Shown: positions 1-6,086 of the stretch, piece after piece
How the letters are laid out: every line of letters begins with the position of its first letter
Numbering within the stretch: position 1 is the first letter of the stretch
Source of the DNA: Alphaproteobacteria bacterium
GTDB taxonomy: Bacteria; Pseudomonadota; Alphaproteobacteria; CAAHEQ01; UBA3637
DNA length: 6,517 nt
Assembly: GCA_900772625.1 (NCBI GenBank)
Contig: CAAHEQ010000035.1
Coordinates: forward strand, 1-6,517
Reading direction: 5' to 3'
Notes under the pieces: generated by a model
The model's input: the letters and a program-made list of their open reading frames with translations, nothing else
What the model was told of the DNA's origin: nothing
The model's database searches: none
Translations under genes and position numbers: made by a program

Positions 1-39
1 TCTCAAGCAGATGGAATAGTGGCTAGAACTGGGCTATAA
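1..39 (+). other. Possible 3' end of an upstream plus-strand gene
   Basis: Reading from base 1, frame 1 stays open for 12 codons (SQADGIVARTGL) and stops at TAA 37-39, shortly before the terminator at 48-90. The other two plus frames stop at 16-18 and 22-24. A plus-strand gene ending just before a bidirectional terminator would make sense, but so short a piece cannot be assigned to any family and may be chance. Confidence 0.2.
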
Positions 40-47
40 AAGGGTAT

Positions 48-90
48 AAAAAAAGCGGACCCTAAAAGGTATCCGTTTTTATTTTTTAAT
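48..90. terminator. Bidirectional intrinsic terminator
   Basis: CGGACCC (56-62) pairs with GGTATCCG (68-75) around a TAAAA loop, with one bulged A. Seven A lie on the left side (48-54) and a T-rich tract follows on the right (76-87), so a U tract follows the hairpin on either strand. On the minus strand it lies directly after the tRNA-Pro 3' end. On the plus strand it would stop a gene entering from the left. Confidence 0.75.
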
Positions 91-92
91 AT

Positions 93-169
93 TGGTCGGG
101 GCGATAGGATTTGAACCTACGGCACCTTGCTCCCAAAGCAAGTACTCTACCAGGCTGAGCTACGCCCCG
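93..169 (-). tRNA. tRNA-Pro (anticodon UGG), CCA encoded
   Basis: On the minus strand this folds as a complete cloverleaf. The acceptor stem is CGGGGCG/CGCCCCG with the C1-G72 pair typical of bacterial proline tRNAs. The D arm is GCTC/GAGT with a GG in the loop. The anticodon stem is CTTGC/GCAAG around the loop TTTGGGA, giving anticodon TGG, which reads CCN proline codons. The T arm is GTAGG/CCTAT with loop TTCAAAT. The discriminator base is A, and the genome encodes the 3' CCA (93-95). The gene has its own promoter and terminator, so it appears to be a single-gene unit. Confidence 0.97.
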
Positions 170-202
170 AAACAAGCAGTACTTCCGCACCGCATAGATG
201 GT

Positions 203-231
203 TTTATACTCTTTTCCATAAAACTTGTCAA
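203..231 (-). promoter_or_regulatory. Promoter of tRNA-Pro
   Basis: On the minus strand a perfect -35 TTGACA (231-226) is followed by a 17-nt spacer and a -10 TATAAA (208-203). Transcription would start near 196, about 26 nt before the mature tRNA 5' end at 169. This is a strong sigma70-type promoter, as expected for a tRNA gene. Confidence 0.85.
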
Positions 232-302
232 GAACTTTTTTTAAAATATTTTACACCTTCAATAATCTATGTTTAAAATACATCAAAATGTCAAATGGAT
301 AA

Positions 303-331
303 TTGACTTTTGGCTTAAAAATAGTTATAGT
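303..331 (+). promoter_or_regulatory. Promoter of the small lipoprotein gene
   Basis: A -35 TTGACT (303-308), a 17-nt spacer and a -10 TATAGT (326-331) form a near-consensus sigma70-type promoter. The predicted start is near 338, giving a leader of about 28 nt that contains the ribosome binding site GAGGA at 353-357. The 195-bp gap between the tRNA and this gene holds the two divergent promoters and an AT-rich stretch. Confidence 0.8.
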
Positions 332-365
332 TTGAAACAGAATAAATAAAAAAGAGGAAAAAGTA

Positions 366-749
366 ATGAAAACAAAATCTTTATTATGCATGCTTGCGGC
401 TGTAGCATTACTGACAGGTTGTGGCGACAAAAATGTTTATTCTTTGCGTGCTGCTCAAAAAGAAGCTTGGTTTGAACATAACGCAACCTTGTTGAATAAA
501 GAGCACGTGATTTTGAACGATAAGGATAAGATGCTCTTGCATACAATCTTTTACTTCGACTTAGATCAAGATCCGCTGACCACGGAGTTGACCGTTGATG
601 TGAGTGAGCAAAGCGTTTCTGCCACGCGTTTGGCCGCCGCTAACGATATGAAAGTCGGACAAACAAAGAAAGTCTCGGCATGGACTGCGCCTTTTGAAAA
701 AATCGATACAACGCAAATCAGGTATTCGTTAATTGGAATAGAACGCTAA
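366..749 (+). CDS. Small lipoprotein of unknown function
   Basis: This is a 127-residue protein with a lipoprotein signal peptide: KTK at residues 2-4, a hydrophobic stretch at 6-17 and the lipobox LLTGC, giving a lipidated Cys19. The mature part of about 109 residues is charged and has no further cysteine or membrane segment. I do not recognise the family. The start is well supported by GAGGA eight bases upstream and a near-consensus promoter at 303-331, so the gene is probably transcribed alone. Residue 20 is Gly, not the Asp typical of inner-membrane retention, so outer-membrane sorting is possible; that is inference. A small hairpin (ACGCT/AGCGT, 743-755) spans the stop codon, but no U tract follows it. 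The gene converges on the DUF192 gene with a 30-nt gap. Confidence 0.85.
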   Translation: MKTKSLLCMLAAVALLTGCGDKNVYSLRAAQKEAWFEHNATLLNKEHVILNDKDKMLLHTIFYFDLDQDPLTTELTVDVSEQSVSATRLAAANDMKVGQTKKVSAWTAPFEKIDTTQIRYSLIGIER

Positions 750-779
750 AAGCGTGCGCTTAAGGCTGAAAATAAAAAC

Positions 780-1264
780 TTAGTACCCGATCACCTGATC
801 GCCTTTTTTAATGCCAAGTTGCTGGCATAATCCTGCGTTGATTTCAATAACGCCCGCAACAGGCTGGTACGCGCTGATTAAGCTTTGATCCATCGGCTGC
901 GCGTTCGGGTGAATATGCACAATGCGCCCGCTTGCATTAAAGAAAATCATATCGAGCGGGATGAAGGTATCCTTCATCCACATCGTCATATTGCGTGGTT
1001 TAGTAGGCACAAACAGCATCCCGTGATCGATATCCAAAGAATGCCGATTTTGCAAGCCGCGCTGAGCTTTTTCGGGCGTGTCCGCCCGCTCTAAAAAAAA
1101 GAGTGAAGCTCTCCTGAGGCTGTTTGGATTTGTACAAGTTGTGCCGAGTCAGAAGCAGCATTGGCTTTGTTCGCACAGCCACTGACAATAAACAGCCACC
1201 CCAGTAAAACAGCCAAGATTAAGAATAAGATTTTAGCTCTGACGGATAAACCACTTTCATACAT
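780..1264 (-). CDS. DUF192 family lipoprotein, split by a -1 frameshift at a T8 run
   Basis: The real start is ATG at 1264-1262, with AGGAGA (1276-1271) six bases upstream and 2 nt after the preceding stop. This frame encodes a basic N-terminus, a hydrophobic segment (about residues 11-27) and the lipobox IVSGC (Cys30). It runs to GELHSFF and stops at TAG 1093-1091, inside the T8 run. The DUF192 domain continues in the -1 frame from TTA 1094-1092: LERADTPEKAQRGL, then the family hallmarks HGMLF, MWMKD, IPLDMIFF and INAGLCQQLGI, ending at TAA 782-780. Joined, the product has about 161 residues, a normal length for the family. DUF192 proteins are exported and poorly characterised. The 91-residue stretch from 1055 would begin at an internal TTG with no plausible start context and lacks the beginning of the domain. 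The break may be a sequencing error, a phase-variable tract, decay, or programmed or transcriptional slippage. Confidence 0.85.
1091..1102 (-). other. T8 slippery tract with overlapping stop codon
   Basis: On the minus strand the codons run TCT TTT TTT TAG, with eight consecutive T at 1100-1093. A one-base backward slip on the T run bypasses the TAG and gives TTA GAG, the frame that carries the DUF192 domain. One extra T in the DNA or the RNA would do the same. This is where the two halves of the DUF192 gene join. Confidence 0.8.
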
Positions 1265-1266
1265 AA

Positions 1267-2127
1267 TTACTCTCCTTTATCATCAAAACGGTATAGATCA
1301 TACTTTTTATAAGCTTCGATTATATGCGGCACATAGTCTTTGTCTTCGTATTTATAACTTTTTACGCCTCTGGCATAAGTTGGGCCTTGAACTTGATTTG
1401 TTTTGCCTCGGTGAATAGCTCTGGCCACGTGCATCGGATAATAGGCATAGCCACTGTTTAGCGCGTAAGCATAATCGGCGACTGCTTCTGGCAAGCTGAG
1501 GTATTCGACTCGGGCATAGTCGTCATCGCTTTTCCAACGGAACAAGTCAAACGGCGCATTTAAATGCGTTTTGCCGTTTTCAGTGGCGATTATTGCTTGA
1601 GCTAAACCAAGGCCGATTGAAACTTCGTCCATACGTGCGTACAGCGTGCGATATTGGCCCGAAAAGTCACGATCCAGCGATTCGTACTTTTTAACAAAAT
1701 AATTCCACACATCGGTGTCGTGGCTTGTCAGAGGAATGTTTTTATTGATTTTTTCGGCTATGTCGAGCATTGCTTGACGTTCAGCAATCAACAACTTGTT
1801 TTGGCGTTCGAAAATCGGGCGTAAGGTTGCAAAGAAAAGCTCTTCATCGCCGTTGCTGGCAAAATCGGGCGGAAAATTAAGCACTATCGAATCGGGTGCG
1901 CTTTGAAGCAACGTGCGCAAAGCTTCAGTTGAGTCAACTTCGGCATAAAGAGTAGGGGATGCGGCCATACATTCATACGCTAAGACTGAGGCAGTAGGCG
2001 TGGCAGTGTTCGCATTCTCTGTGCTCTTGTGTTTTTGAGGTGTGTTTTTTGGCAAAAGAGCCACCGCAAACCCGATGAGGACTGCCGCTATGCCCAATGT
2101 GATTTTAAGCAATGTTTTCTTACGCAT
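1267..2127 (-). CDS. Bax-like glucosaminidase (peptidoglycan hydrolase family), membrane-anchored
   Basis: This 286-residue protein has an N-terminal membrane anchor or uncleaved signal (residues 5-25) and a Thr/Ala/Asn-rich linker (about 35-50). The region 97-125 (LFFATLRPIFERQN, then IAERQAMLDIAEKI) resembles the segment that precedes the catalytic part in Bax proteins. The glucosaminidase-like core follows: LGLAQAIIATENG (173-185) with Glu183 as the likely catalytic acid, PFDLFRW (192-198) in place of the usual NNLFGxW, and SLPEAVADYAYALNSGYAYYP (211-231). The family cleaves N-acetylglucosaminyl bonds in peptidoglycan. Several residues after the catalytic Glu are missing compared with the usual ESGWG, so activity is not certain. 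The start overlaps the murJ end by 8 nt, with AAGGA upstream, and the stop lies 2 nt before the DUF192 start. Translational coupling in a three-gene envelope unit is likely. Confidence 0.82.
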   Translation of the reverse strand: MRKKTLLKITLGIAAVLIGFAVALLPKNTPQKHKSTENANTATPTASVLAYECMAASPTLYAEVDSTEALRTLLQSAPDSIVLNFPPDFASNGDEELFFATLRPIFERQNKLLIAERQAMLDIAEKINKNIPLTSHDTDVWNYFVKKYESLDRDFSGQYRTLYARMDEVSIGLGLAQAIIATENGKTHLNAPFDLFRWKSDDDYARVEYLSLPEAVADYAYALNSGYAYYPMHVARAIHRGKTNQVQGPTYARGVKSYKYEDKDYVPHIIEAYKKYDLYRFDDKGE

Positions 2128-3709
2128 TTTTTCGTTTTCCTTTTCTGTGTAAAAGCGCTAAAACGTCAGAGAACAAAATCCCCTTTGTCAAAATTAGCAC
2201 ACCAAAATAAAAAATGCAAGCCAGTCCGATGAGCAACGCCAATAAAAAAATCGATTGCAACATAGCAAGCTTTGCCCAATTTCCAAATAATGCCGTATAT
2301 ATATAATCGCCGACAAACAAAAACAAGCCCATCAAAAGCCCCGCCAGCAAAATGCGTTTGACGCGATATTTAAATGTCGCATCCAAATGGAACTCGCCTT
2401 GTTTCTTGAGCAAAAACACATATTGAGCGGCGTTAATCCAAACGGTGATGCCCGTGGCCAATGCAATACCGACATGTCCCCAAAATTGCATCAAAGAAAG
2501 GCACAAACTTGCGTTCACGCACACACCAAACACCGCGATTTTAACGGGCGTTTTTGTATCGCCTTTGGCATAAAAGAACGGAGCAAGCGCTTTGGTGAGC
2601 ATATAAGCAGGAAGCCCGATTGCAAAGGCTTGTAGCGCTGTTGCGGTCGGCAAAGTTGATTGAGCCGTAAATGCGCCGCGTTCAAACAAAACTGTCACAA
2701 TCGGCACAGCCAGTATCATCAAGCCAATCATAGAGGCCACAGACATCGCAAGCGATACTTCCAAGCCTCGATTTAAATTCGTCACGGCTTTGTCAATTTC
2801 GCCTTTTGAAATAAAGCCAGACAACACAGGCAGCAATACTGTACCAATCGCCACGCCGATAACGCCGATGGGCAATTGGAACAAGTGGTGCGCATAGTTC
2901 AGCCAGCTGATTGCACCAGCGCCGACAAACGAGACGAAAAACGTATCGAAAAACAAATTGATTTGATAGACGCCAGATCCAAAAATCCCAGGCAACATTC
3001 GGCGGAACAACTTTTTAAGGTCTGCCGAAACTTTGAATAATACGTGCACAGGTGCGAGCAAAGATATCTGATAGCCTGCCTTTTTAACGCACGCATACAA
3101 GAAAATCATCTCAACAATTCCTGCGGCAAAGATGCCCCACGCCAAAGCCCATGCAGGGTCATTCGTCAGAGGGGATAAAATCAGCAATGATAAAATCATC
3201 ACGACATTTAAAATGCACGGCGTAAAAGCCGCGGCCGCGAATCGACCCAGTGAGTTTAAAATCCCCGCAAACAACGACACTAAAGATACAAACATTAAAA
3301 ACGGAAAAGTGATTCGGGACAGGTAAGTTGTCAGCTCAATCTTGCCTGCTATTTGATCAAAGCCTGGCGCCAAAATAAATGTCGCAAGCGGCATTAAAAG
3401 TTCCATAACGATAACGAAAAGCAGCAAAACATAAAACAAAAAGCTGAAAGCTTCAGAGGCAAATCTTTGGGCTTTGTCGTGGCCTTTTGTTTGTAAGTTT
3501 TCTGTAAAAATAGGCACAAATGAAACGTTCAAAGTGCCTTCGGCAAACAGGCTGCGAAACAAGTTTGGCAACCGCCACGCCACGAAAAAAGCATCGGCCG
3601 CCATAGTCGCACCCAAAAAAGCCGCGATTAAGATATCGCGCACAAAGCCAATGATTCGGCTGAGCATCGTAAATCCACCTACGGTGGTTATGGACTTTAA
3701 TAAAGACAT
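2120..3709 (-). CDS. murJ: Lipid II flippase MurJ (MviN)
   Basis: This 529-residue polytopic inner-membrane protein of the MOP superfamily moves lipid II across the cytoplasmic membrane for peptidoglycan synthesis. Length and hydrophobic pattern fit the 14-helix MurJ fold. The N-terminal signature is intact and collinear with the E. coli protein: LSRIIGFVRD gives Arg18 and Arg24, then Asp39 and Arg52 (WRLPNLFRSLFAEG). LPIGVIGVAIGTVLLP (279-294) and LAPFFYAKGDTKTPVKIA (375-392) are also typical. One deviation is YAHHLFQLP (272-280), which has His275 where the family normally carries a conserved Arg (Arg270 in E. coli). No ribosome binding site precedes ATG 3709-3707, and the promoter sits so close that the mRNA may be leaderless. 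It is the first gene of the unit with the Bax-like and DUF192 genes. Confidence 0.96.
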   Translation of the reverse strand: MSLLKSITTVGGFTMLSRIIGFVRDILIAAFLGATMAADAFFVAWRLPNLFRSLFAEGTLNVSFVPIFTENLQTKGHDKAQRFASEAFSFLFYVLLLFVIVMELLMPLATFILAPGFDQIAGKIELTTYLSRITFPFLMFVSLVSLFAGILNSLGRFAAAAFTPCILNVVMILSLLILSPLTNDPAWALAWGIFAAGIVEMIFLYACVKKAGYQISLLAPVHVLFKVSADLKKLFRRMLPGIFGSGVYQINLFFDTFFVSFVGAGAISWLNYAHHLFQLPIGVIGVAIGTVLLPVLSGFISKGEIDKAVTNLNRGLEVSLAMSVASMIGLMILAVPIVTVLFERGAFTAQSTLPTATALQAFAIGLPAYMLTKALAPFFYAKGDTKTPVKIAVFGVCVNASLCLSLMQFWGHVGIALATGITVWINAAQYVFLLKKQGEFHLDATFKYRVKRILLAGLLMGLFLFVGDYIYTALFGNWAKLAMLQSIFLLALLIGLACIFYFGVLILTKGILFSDVLALLHRKGKRKNA

Positions 3710-3715
3710 GTTATT

Positions 3716-3744
3716 CTTATATCCGATTATGAGCCCAAATACAA
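3716..3744 (-). promoter_or_regulatory. Putative leaderless promoter of murJ
   Basis: On the minus strand, TTGTAT (3744-3739), a 17-nt spacer and TATAAG (3721-3716) form a fair sigma70-type promoter. Only six bases (3715-3710) separate the -10 from the ATG, so the predicted first transcribed base is the A of the start codon. An alternative -10, CATAAT at 3731-3726, has no matching -35. Confidence 0.5.
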
Positions 3745-3767
3745 GAGGATTTTTAATTTATCCTCTT
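3743..3767 (-). terminator. Hairpin between the DUF2147 gene and murJ, possible weak terminator
   Basis: AAGAGGAT and ATCCTCTT form an 8-bp stem around a 9-base AT-rich loop, downstream of the DUF2147 stop. Only GTATTTGGG follows on the minus strand, so it lacks a good U tract. A second, smaller hairpin of two AAGCTT boxes lies at about 3798-3817, next to the stop codon. The 8-bp hairpin overlaps the proposed murJ -35 at 3739-3744, so it may influence murJ transcription. The 106-bp gap holds nothing else that I can see. Confidence 0.4.
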
Positions 3768-3815
3768 TCCTTGTTTGAGCTTCGTTGTCGCGTGCTTTAA
3801 AGCTTGCGATTAAGC

Positions 3816-4271
3816 TTAAGGTGTACGGATAAAAGGTTTCGGGTTGGCAACAGCTTTTGCCGCATCGTCTGGCGCTTTCAGCCACGTTTGGTTGCGTCCA
3901 AGAAATGCGATTTTGCCGCGCACAATGAGTTTGTCGCCTTCGCGCCACGCCTCGCAGCCATAGACTTTGCCTTTCACAGGATCCATAATTTTTCCACCCG
4001 CAAAGCGTTTGCCTTCATCTTTCAAGTCCCAAATGACATCAAGACCTATAATTTTAGGCGCGCCTGCAAGCTTTGAAGCAACAGCGTCTTTGTTTTTAAT
4101 TAAATCCACCACACGGCCATAGTGTTTACCATTGTATTCATACACTTGTACAATGCTTTTGGCTTGCCCCGTCTCGTCATCGATAGTCGTCCAAAGTCCG
4201 CAAATATCCTCGGCAGCCAGAGCCGAAAAAGCACTCATCAAAATAGCCATACTTAAAATTATTTTTTTCAT
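3816..4271 (-). CDS. DUF2147 family exported protein
   Basis: This is a 151-residue protein when started at ATG 4271-4269, which has AGGAGA (4281-4276) four bases upstream. A reading frame that starts 19 codons earlier (4328) would run through the promoter and carry a non-signal-like extension, so I reject it. Residues 1-20 are a Sec signal peptide (MKKIILSMAILMSAFSALAA), and cleavage near ALA/A would release a periplasmic protein of about 131 residues. The rest fits DUF2147 (lipocalin-like fold): ICGLWTTIDDETGQ (23-36), YEYNGKHYGRVVDL (44-57), GGKIMDPVKGKVY (92-104), KLIVRGKI (114-121) and LGRNQTW (124-130). The family's function is not known. It keeps Cys24 and Cys106 but lacks the extra cysteines I associate with many homologues around GKxxGKIV and the following loop. 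It is divergent from the hydrogenase gene; a functional link is unproven. Confidence 0.9.
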   Translation of the reverse strand: MKKIILSMAILMSAFSALAAEDICGLWTTIDDETGQAKSIVQVYEYNGKHYGRVVDLIKNKDAVASKLAGAPKIIGLDVIWDLKDEGKRFAGGKIMDPVKGKVYGCEAWREGDKLIVRGKIAFLGRNQTWLKAPDDAAKAVANPKPFIRTP

Positions 4272-4296
4272 TTTATCTCCTTTTGTTGATGCAGCT

Positions 4297-4324
4297 ACTA
4301 TAGCAGATTTTTCACAAACATCAA
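4297..4324 (-). promoter_or_regulatory. Promoter of the DUF2147 gene
   Basis: On the minus strand, TTGATG (4324-4319), a 16-nt spacer and TATAGT (4302-4297) lie about 26 bases upstream of the ATG. The predicted start near 4290 leaves a short leader containing AGGAGA. It is back to back with the hydrogenase promoter; the two -35 boxes are 11 bp apart. Confidence 0.7.
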
Positions 4325-4335
4325 ACAAATAATTC

Positions 4336-4364
4336 TTGACATAACGGATTATTTACAATATACT
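4336..4364 (+). promoter_or_regulatory. Promoter of the [FeFe] hydrogenase gene
   Basis: A consensus -35 TTGACA (4336-4341), a 17-nt spacer and a -10 TATACT (4359-4364) make this one of the best promoters in the window. The predicted start near 4371 leaves a leader of about 100 nt, much longer than for the other genes here. I see no clear FNR-type (TTGAT-N4-ATCAA) or other recognisable operator around it. Confidence 0.8.
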
Positions 4365-4396
4365 TTCGCTTAAATCACGAGTACTTTATAAGAGCA

Positions 4397-4421
4397 GGGC
4401 AATCCAAAGGTCGGATTGGCC
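4397..4421 (+). promoter_or_regulatory. Hairpin in the hydrogenase 5' leader
   Basis: GGGCAATCC (4397-4405) pairs with GGATTGGCC (4413-4421), giving eight pairs with one G-G mismatch and a loop of AAAGGTC. No U tract follows, so it is not an intrinsic terminator. It sits about 27 nt after the predicted transcription start and 50 nt before the ATG. It may affect mRNA stability or translation, or be a protein-binding site. Confidence 0.45.
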
Positions 4422-4470
4422 GCGTGTTATTAAGTGAAAAGTGCTTCAACCCAAATAAGAAAGAGTTAAA

Positions 4471-5931
4471 ATGACAGAAACATCTGAGATTGAAACAAAG
4501 AAGTTAAAAAGAGAAGTTTTAGTGCGATTGGTAAAAGCTTTTTTATCGGATAACTTTGCCGAAAATACCCGCTTAATTCCGTTCGATATGCGACCAAAAG
4601 GCAGCGAAGTACCCTTCCGTTGTTGCATTTACAAAGAACGCGCGGTTTTGCGCGATCGCACAATTGCGGGTTTAGGCTTTGCTATCGAACAAGATGATGA
4701 AAAAACATTGCTTTCGGATTACGCGCGTCAAGCCGAGGCTCGTACCGAGGTTGACGGCAATCCGTTGACGGTGCTTGGGACGGCTTGCAAAGGCTGTGCC
4801 GAATCGCGCGTTTATATTACGGATTTGTGCCAAAGCTGTGTTGCACGTCCTTGTATGAAAACTTGCCGTTTTGGCGCTATTTCACACAAAGATGGCCGCT
4901 CGGTGATTGACCCTGAAAAGTGCAAAAAGTGCGGTATGTGTATTACGGCGTGTCCGTATGGCGCGATTACAAGAACGATTGTTCCGTGTGAAAATGCTTG
5001 TCCTGTTGGGGCAATTGCGAAAGGCGAAGACGGCCATGCGCGTATTGATCGTGAAAAATGCATTTCTTGTGGTAAGTGCGTTTCTGCTTGCCCATTCGGT
5101 GCAGTTCACGCAAAAAGCCAAATGATTGATATTTTGAATTGCATTAAGCAAAAAAAGAAAGTCATTGCTATGATTGCGCCAGCTATTGCGGGACATTTAG
5201 AATGCACGCCAGAGCAATTGCATTCTGTTTTAAAGAAAATCGGTTTTTATGAAGTTTATGAAGTTGCACAAGGCGCAGACATTACAGCGCGTACAGAGGC
5301 GAAAGACTTTGAAGAGCGTATGGAACGCGGTGATGCATTTATGACGACTTCTTGCTGTGCTGCGTATAACGAGCTGGTGAAAAAGCACCTGCCAGAAATC
5401 AAAAAATATGTTTCTGATACGCATACGCCGATGTACTACACCGCTGAAATTGTCAAGAAAGAGCATCCCGATTGTTTGAGCGTTTTTGTCAGCCCGTGCT
5501 TTGCAAAGCGTCGCGAAGTTTTGGATAATCCAAATGTTGACTATTTGTTGAATTTTGAAGAGTTGGCGGCGATTTTGATTGCGATGGACATTCATCTTGA
5601 TGAAGCTGAAGCCGAAAAGTTTGCTTACACAGCCTCAAAAGAAGCCAAAGATTTCCCTTTGACGGGAGGTGTTGCTCGTTCGGTGCAGGCGGCTTGGAAA
5701 GGTGACCCTGCGGCAATCAAGCCTGTGGTCATCAACGGTTTGAACAAAGAGTCCGTCAGAGATTTGAAGATTTATGCTAAGACAGGCAAATGTCCTTTGG
5801 GCAATTTGGTCGAAGTGATGAGCTGCCCAGGTGGTTGCATTGGTGGTAATGCTTGCATCAATCCGCTGAAGGAAGCGCTGAAAAAAGTGACGGCTTACAG
5901 CGATCAAGCTCCGTCTTTGAAGGACGAATAA
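4471..5931 (+). CDS. Monomeric [FeFe] hydrogenase with N-terminal ferredoxin-type region
   Basis: This 486-residue enzyme should interconvert protons plus electrons with H2, probably re-oxidising ferredoxin during fermentation. After about 100 residues without cofactor motifs comes an iron-sulfur region: Cys106/109, then CQSCVARPCMKTC (120-132), CKKCGMCITACP (151-162), CENACP (173-178) and CISCGKCVSACP (197-208). These 16 cysteines suffice for four [4Fe-4S] clusters. The H-cluster domain follows: L1 TSCCAAY (293-299; Cys295 is the likely proton-relay Cys and Cys296 a cluster ligand), L2 SPCFAKRRE (341-349; Cys343) and L3 EVMSCPGGCIGGN (448-460; Cys452, Cys456). L1 and L2 differ from the classic TSCCPxW and MPCxxKxxE of group A enzymes; I believe this is the group B style. 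There is no SLBB or NuoE-like domain, so it is not a HydABC subunit. No hydE, hydF or hydG maturase gene is in the window, so those must lie elsewhere. The start is supported by AAAGAG six bases upstream, a weak ribosome binding site, and by the upstream promoter. Confidence 0.95.
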   Translation: MTETSEIETKKLKREVLVRLVKAFLSDNFAENTRLIPFDMRPKGSEVPFRCCIYKERAVLRDRTIAGLGFAIEQDDEKTLLSDYARQAEARTEVDGNPLTVLGTACKGCAESRVYITDLCQSCVARPCMKTCRFGAISHKDGRSVIDPEKCKKCGMCITACPYGAITRTIVPCENACPVGAIAKGEDGHARIDREKCISCGKCVSACPFGAVHAKSQMIDILNCIKQKKKVIAMIAPAIAGHLECTPEQLHSVLKKIGFYEVYEVAQGADITARTEAKDFEERMERGDAFMTTSCCAAYNELVKKHLPEIKKYVSDTHTPMYYTAEIVKKEHPDCLSVFVSPCFAKRREVLDNPNVDYLLNFEELAAILIAMDIHLDEAEAEKFAYTASKEAKDFPLTGGVARSVQAAWKGDPAAIKPVVINGLNKESVRDLKIYAKTGKCPLGNLVEVMSCPGGCIGGNACINPLKEALKKVTAYSDQAPSLKDE

Positions 5932-5963
5932 TTTATCTGCTCTGAGTATAAGGGCAAGTTTTT

Positions 5964-5995
5964 AAAAGGTCTGGCATTCTGCTGGACCTTTTTTT
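5964..5995 (+). terminator. Intrinsic terminator of the hydrogenase gene
   Basis: AAAAGGTCTGGC (5964-5975) pairs with GCTGGACCTTTT (5981-5992) over 12 positions, including two G-U pairs, around the loop ATTCT. The T run 5989-5995 overlaps and follows the stem. It lies 33 nt after the stop codon. This is the clearest protein-gene terminator in the window and indicates that the hydrogenase gene is monocistronic. Confidence 0.92.
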
Positions 5996-6086
5996 GATTT
6001 TAGTGTTTCCGCCGCCTTATATTAACGCTAGTTTTGTGCTTTTACACCGTTCCCACATTCGCGTTAGCTCTGAACGTTTTTTCAAA

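Noticed and set aside
93..169. tRNA-Pro as the attachment site of an integrated element
   Set aside because: No duplicate of the tRNA 3' end and no integrase gene is visible in the window.
743..765. Terminator between the convergent lipoprotein and DUF192 genes
   Set aside because: ACGCT/AGCGT and AAGCG/CGCTT can form tiny hairpins, but no U tract follows on either strand.
885..1094. Plus-strand reading frame of 69 codons opposite the DUF192 gene
   Set aside because: Antisense shadow with no ribosome binding site. The minus strand encodes a recognisable domain here.
1000..1188. 62-residue minus-strand reading frame overlapping the DUF192 gene
   Set aside because: It is a third frame through the same DNA. 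It starts at a TTG inside the lipoprotein signal region and shows no family features. The two halves of DUF192 explain the region.
4272..4328. Longer start for the DUF2147 protein (19 extra codons from 4328)
   Set aside because: The extension covers the predicted promoter and leader, has no ribosome binding site, and hides a perfect signal peptide that begins at 4271 with AGGAGA upstream.
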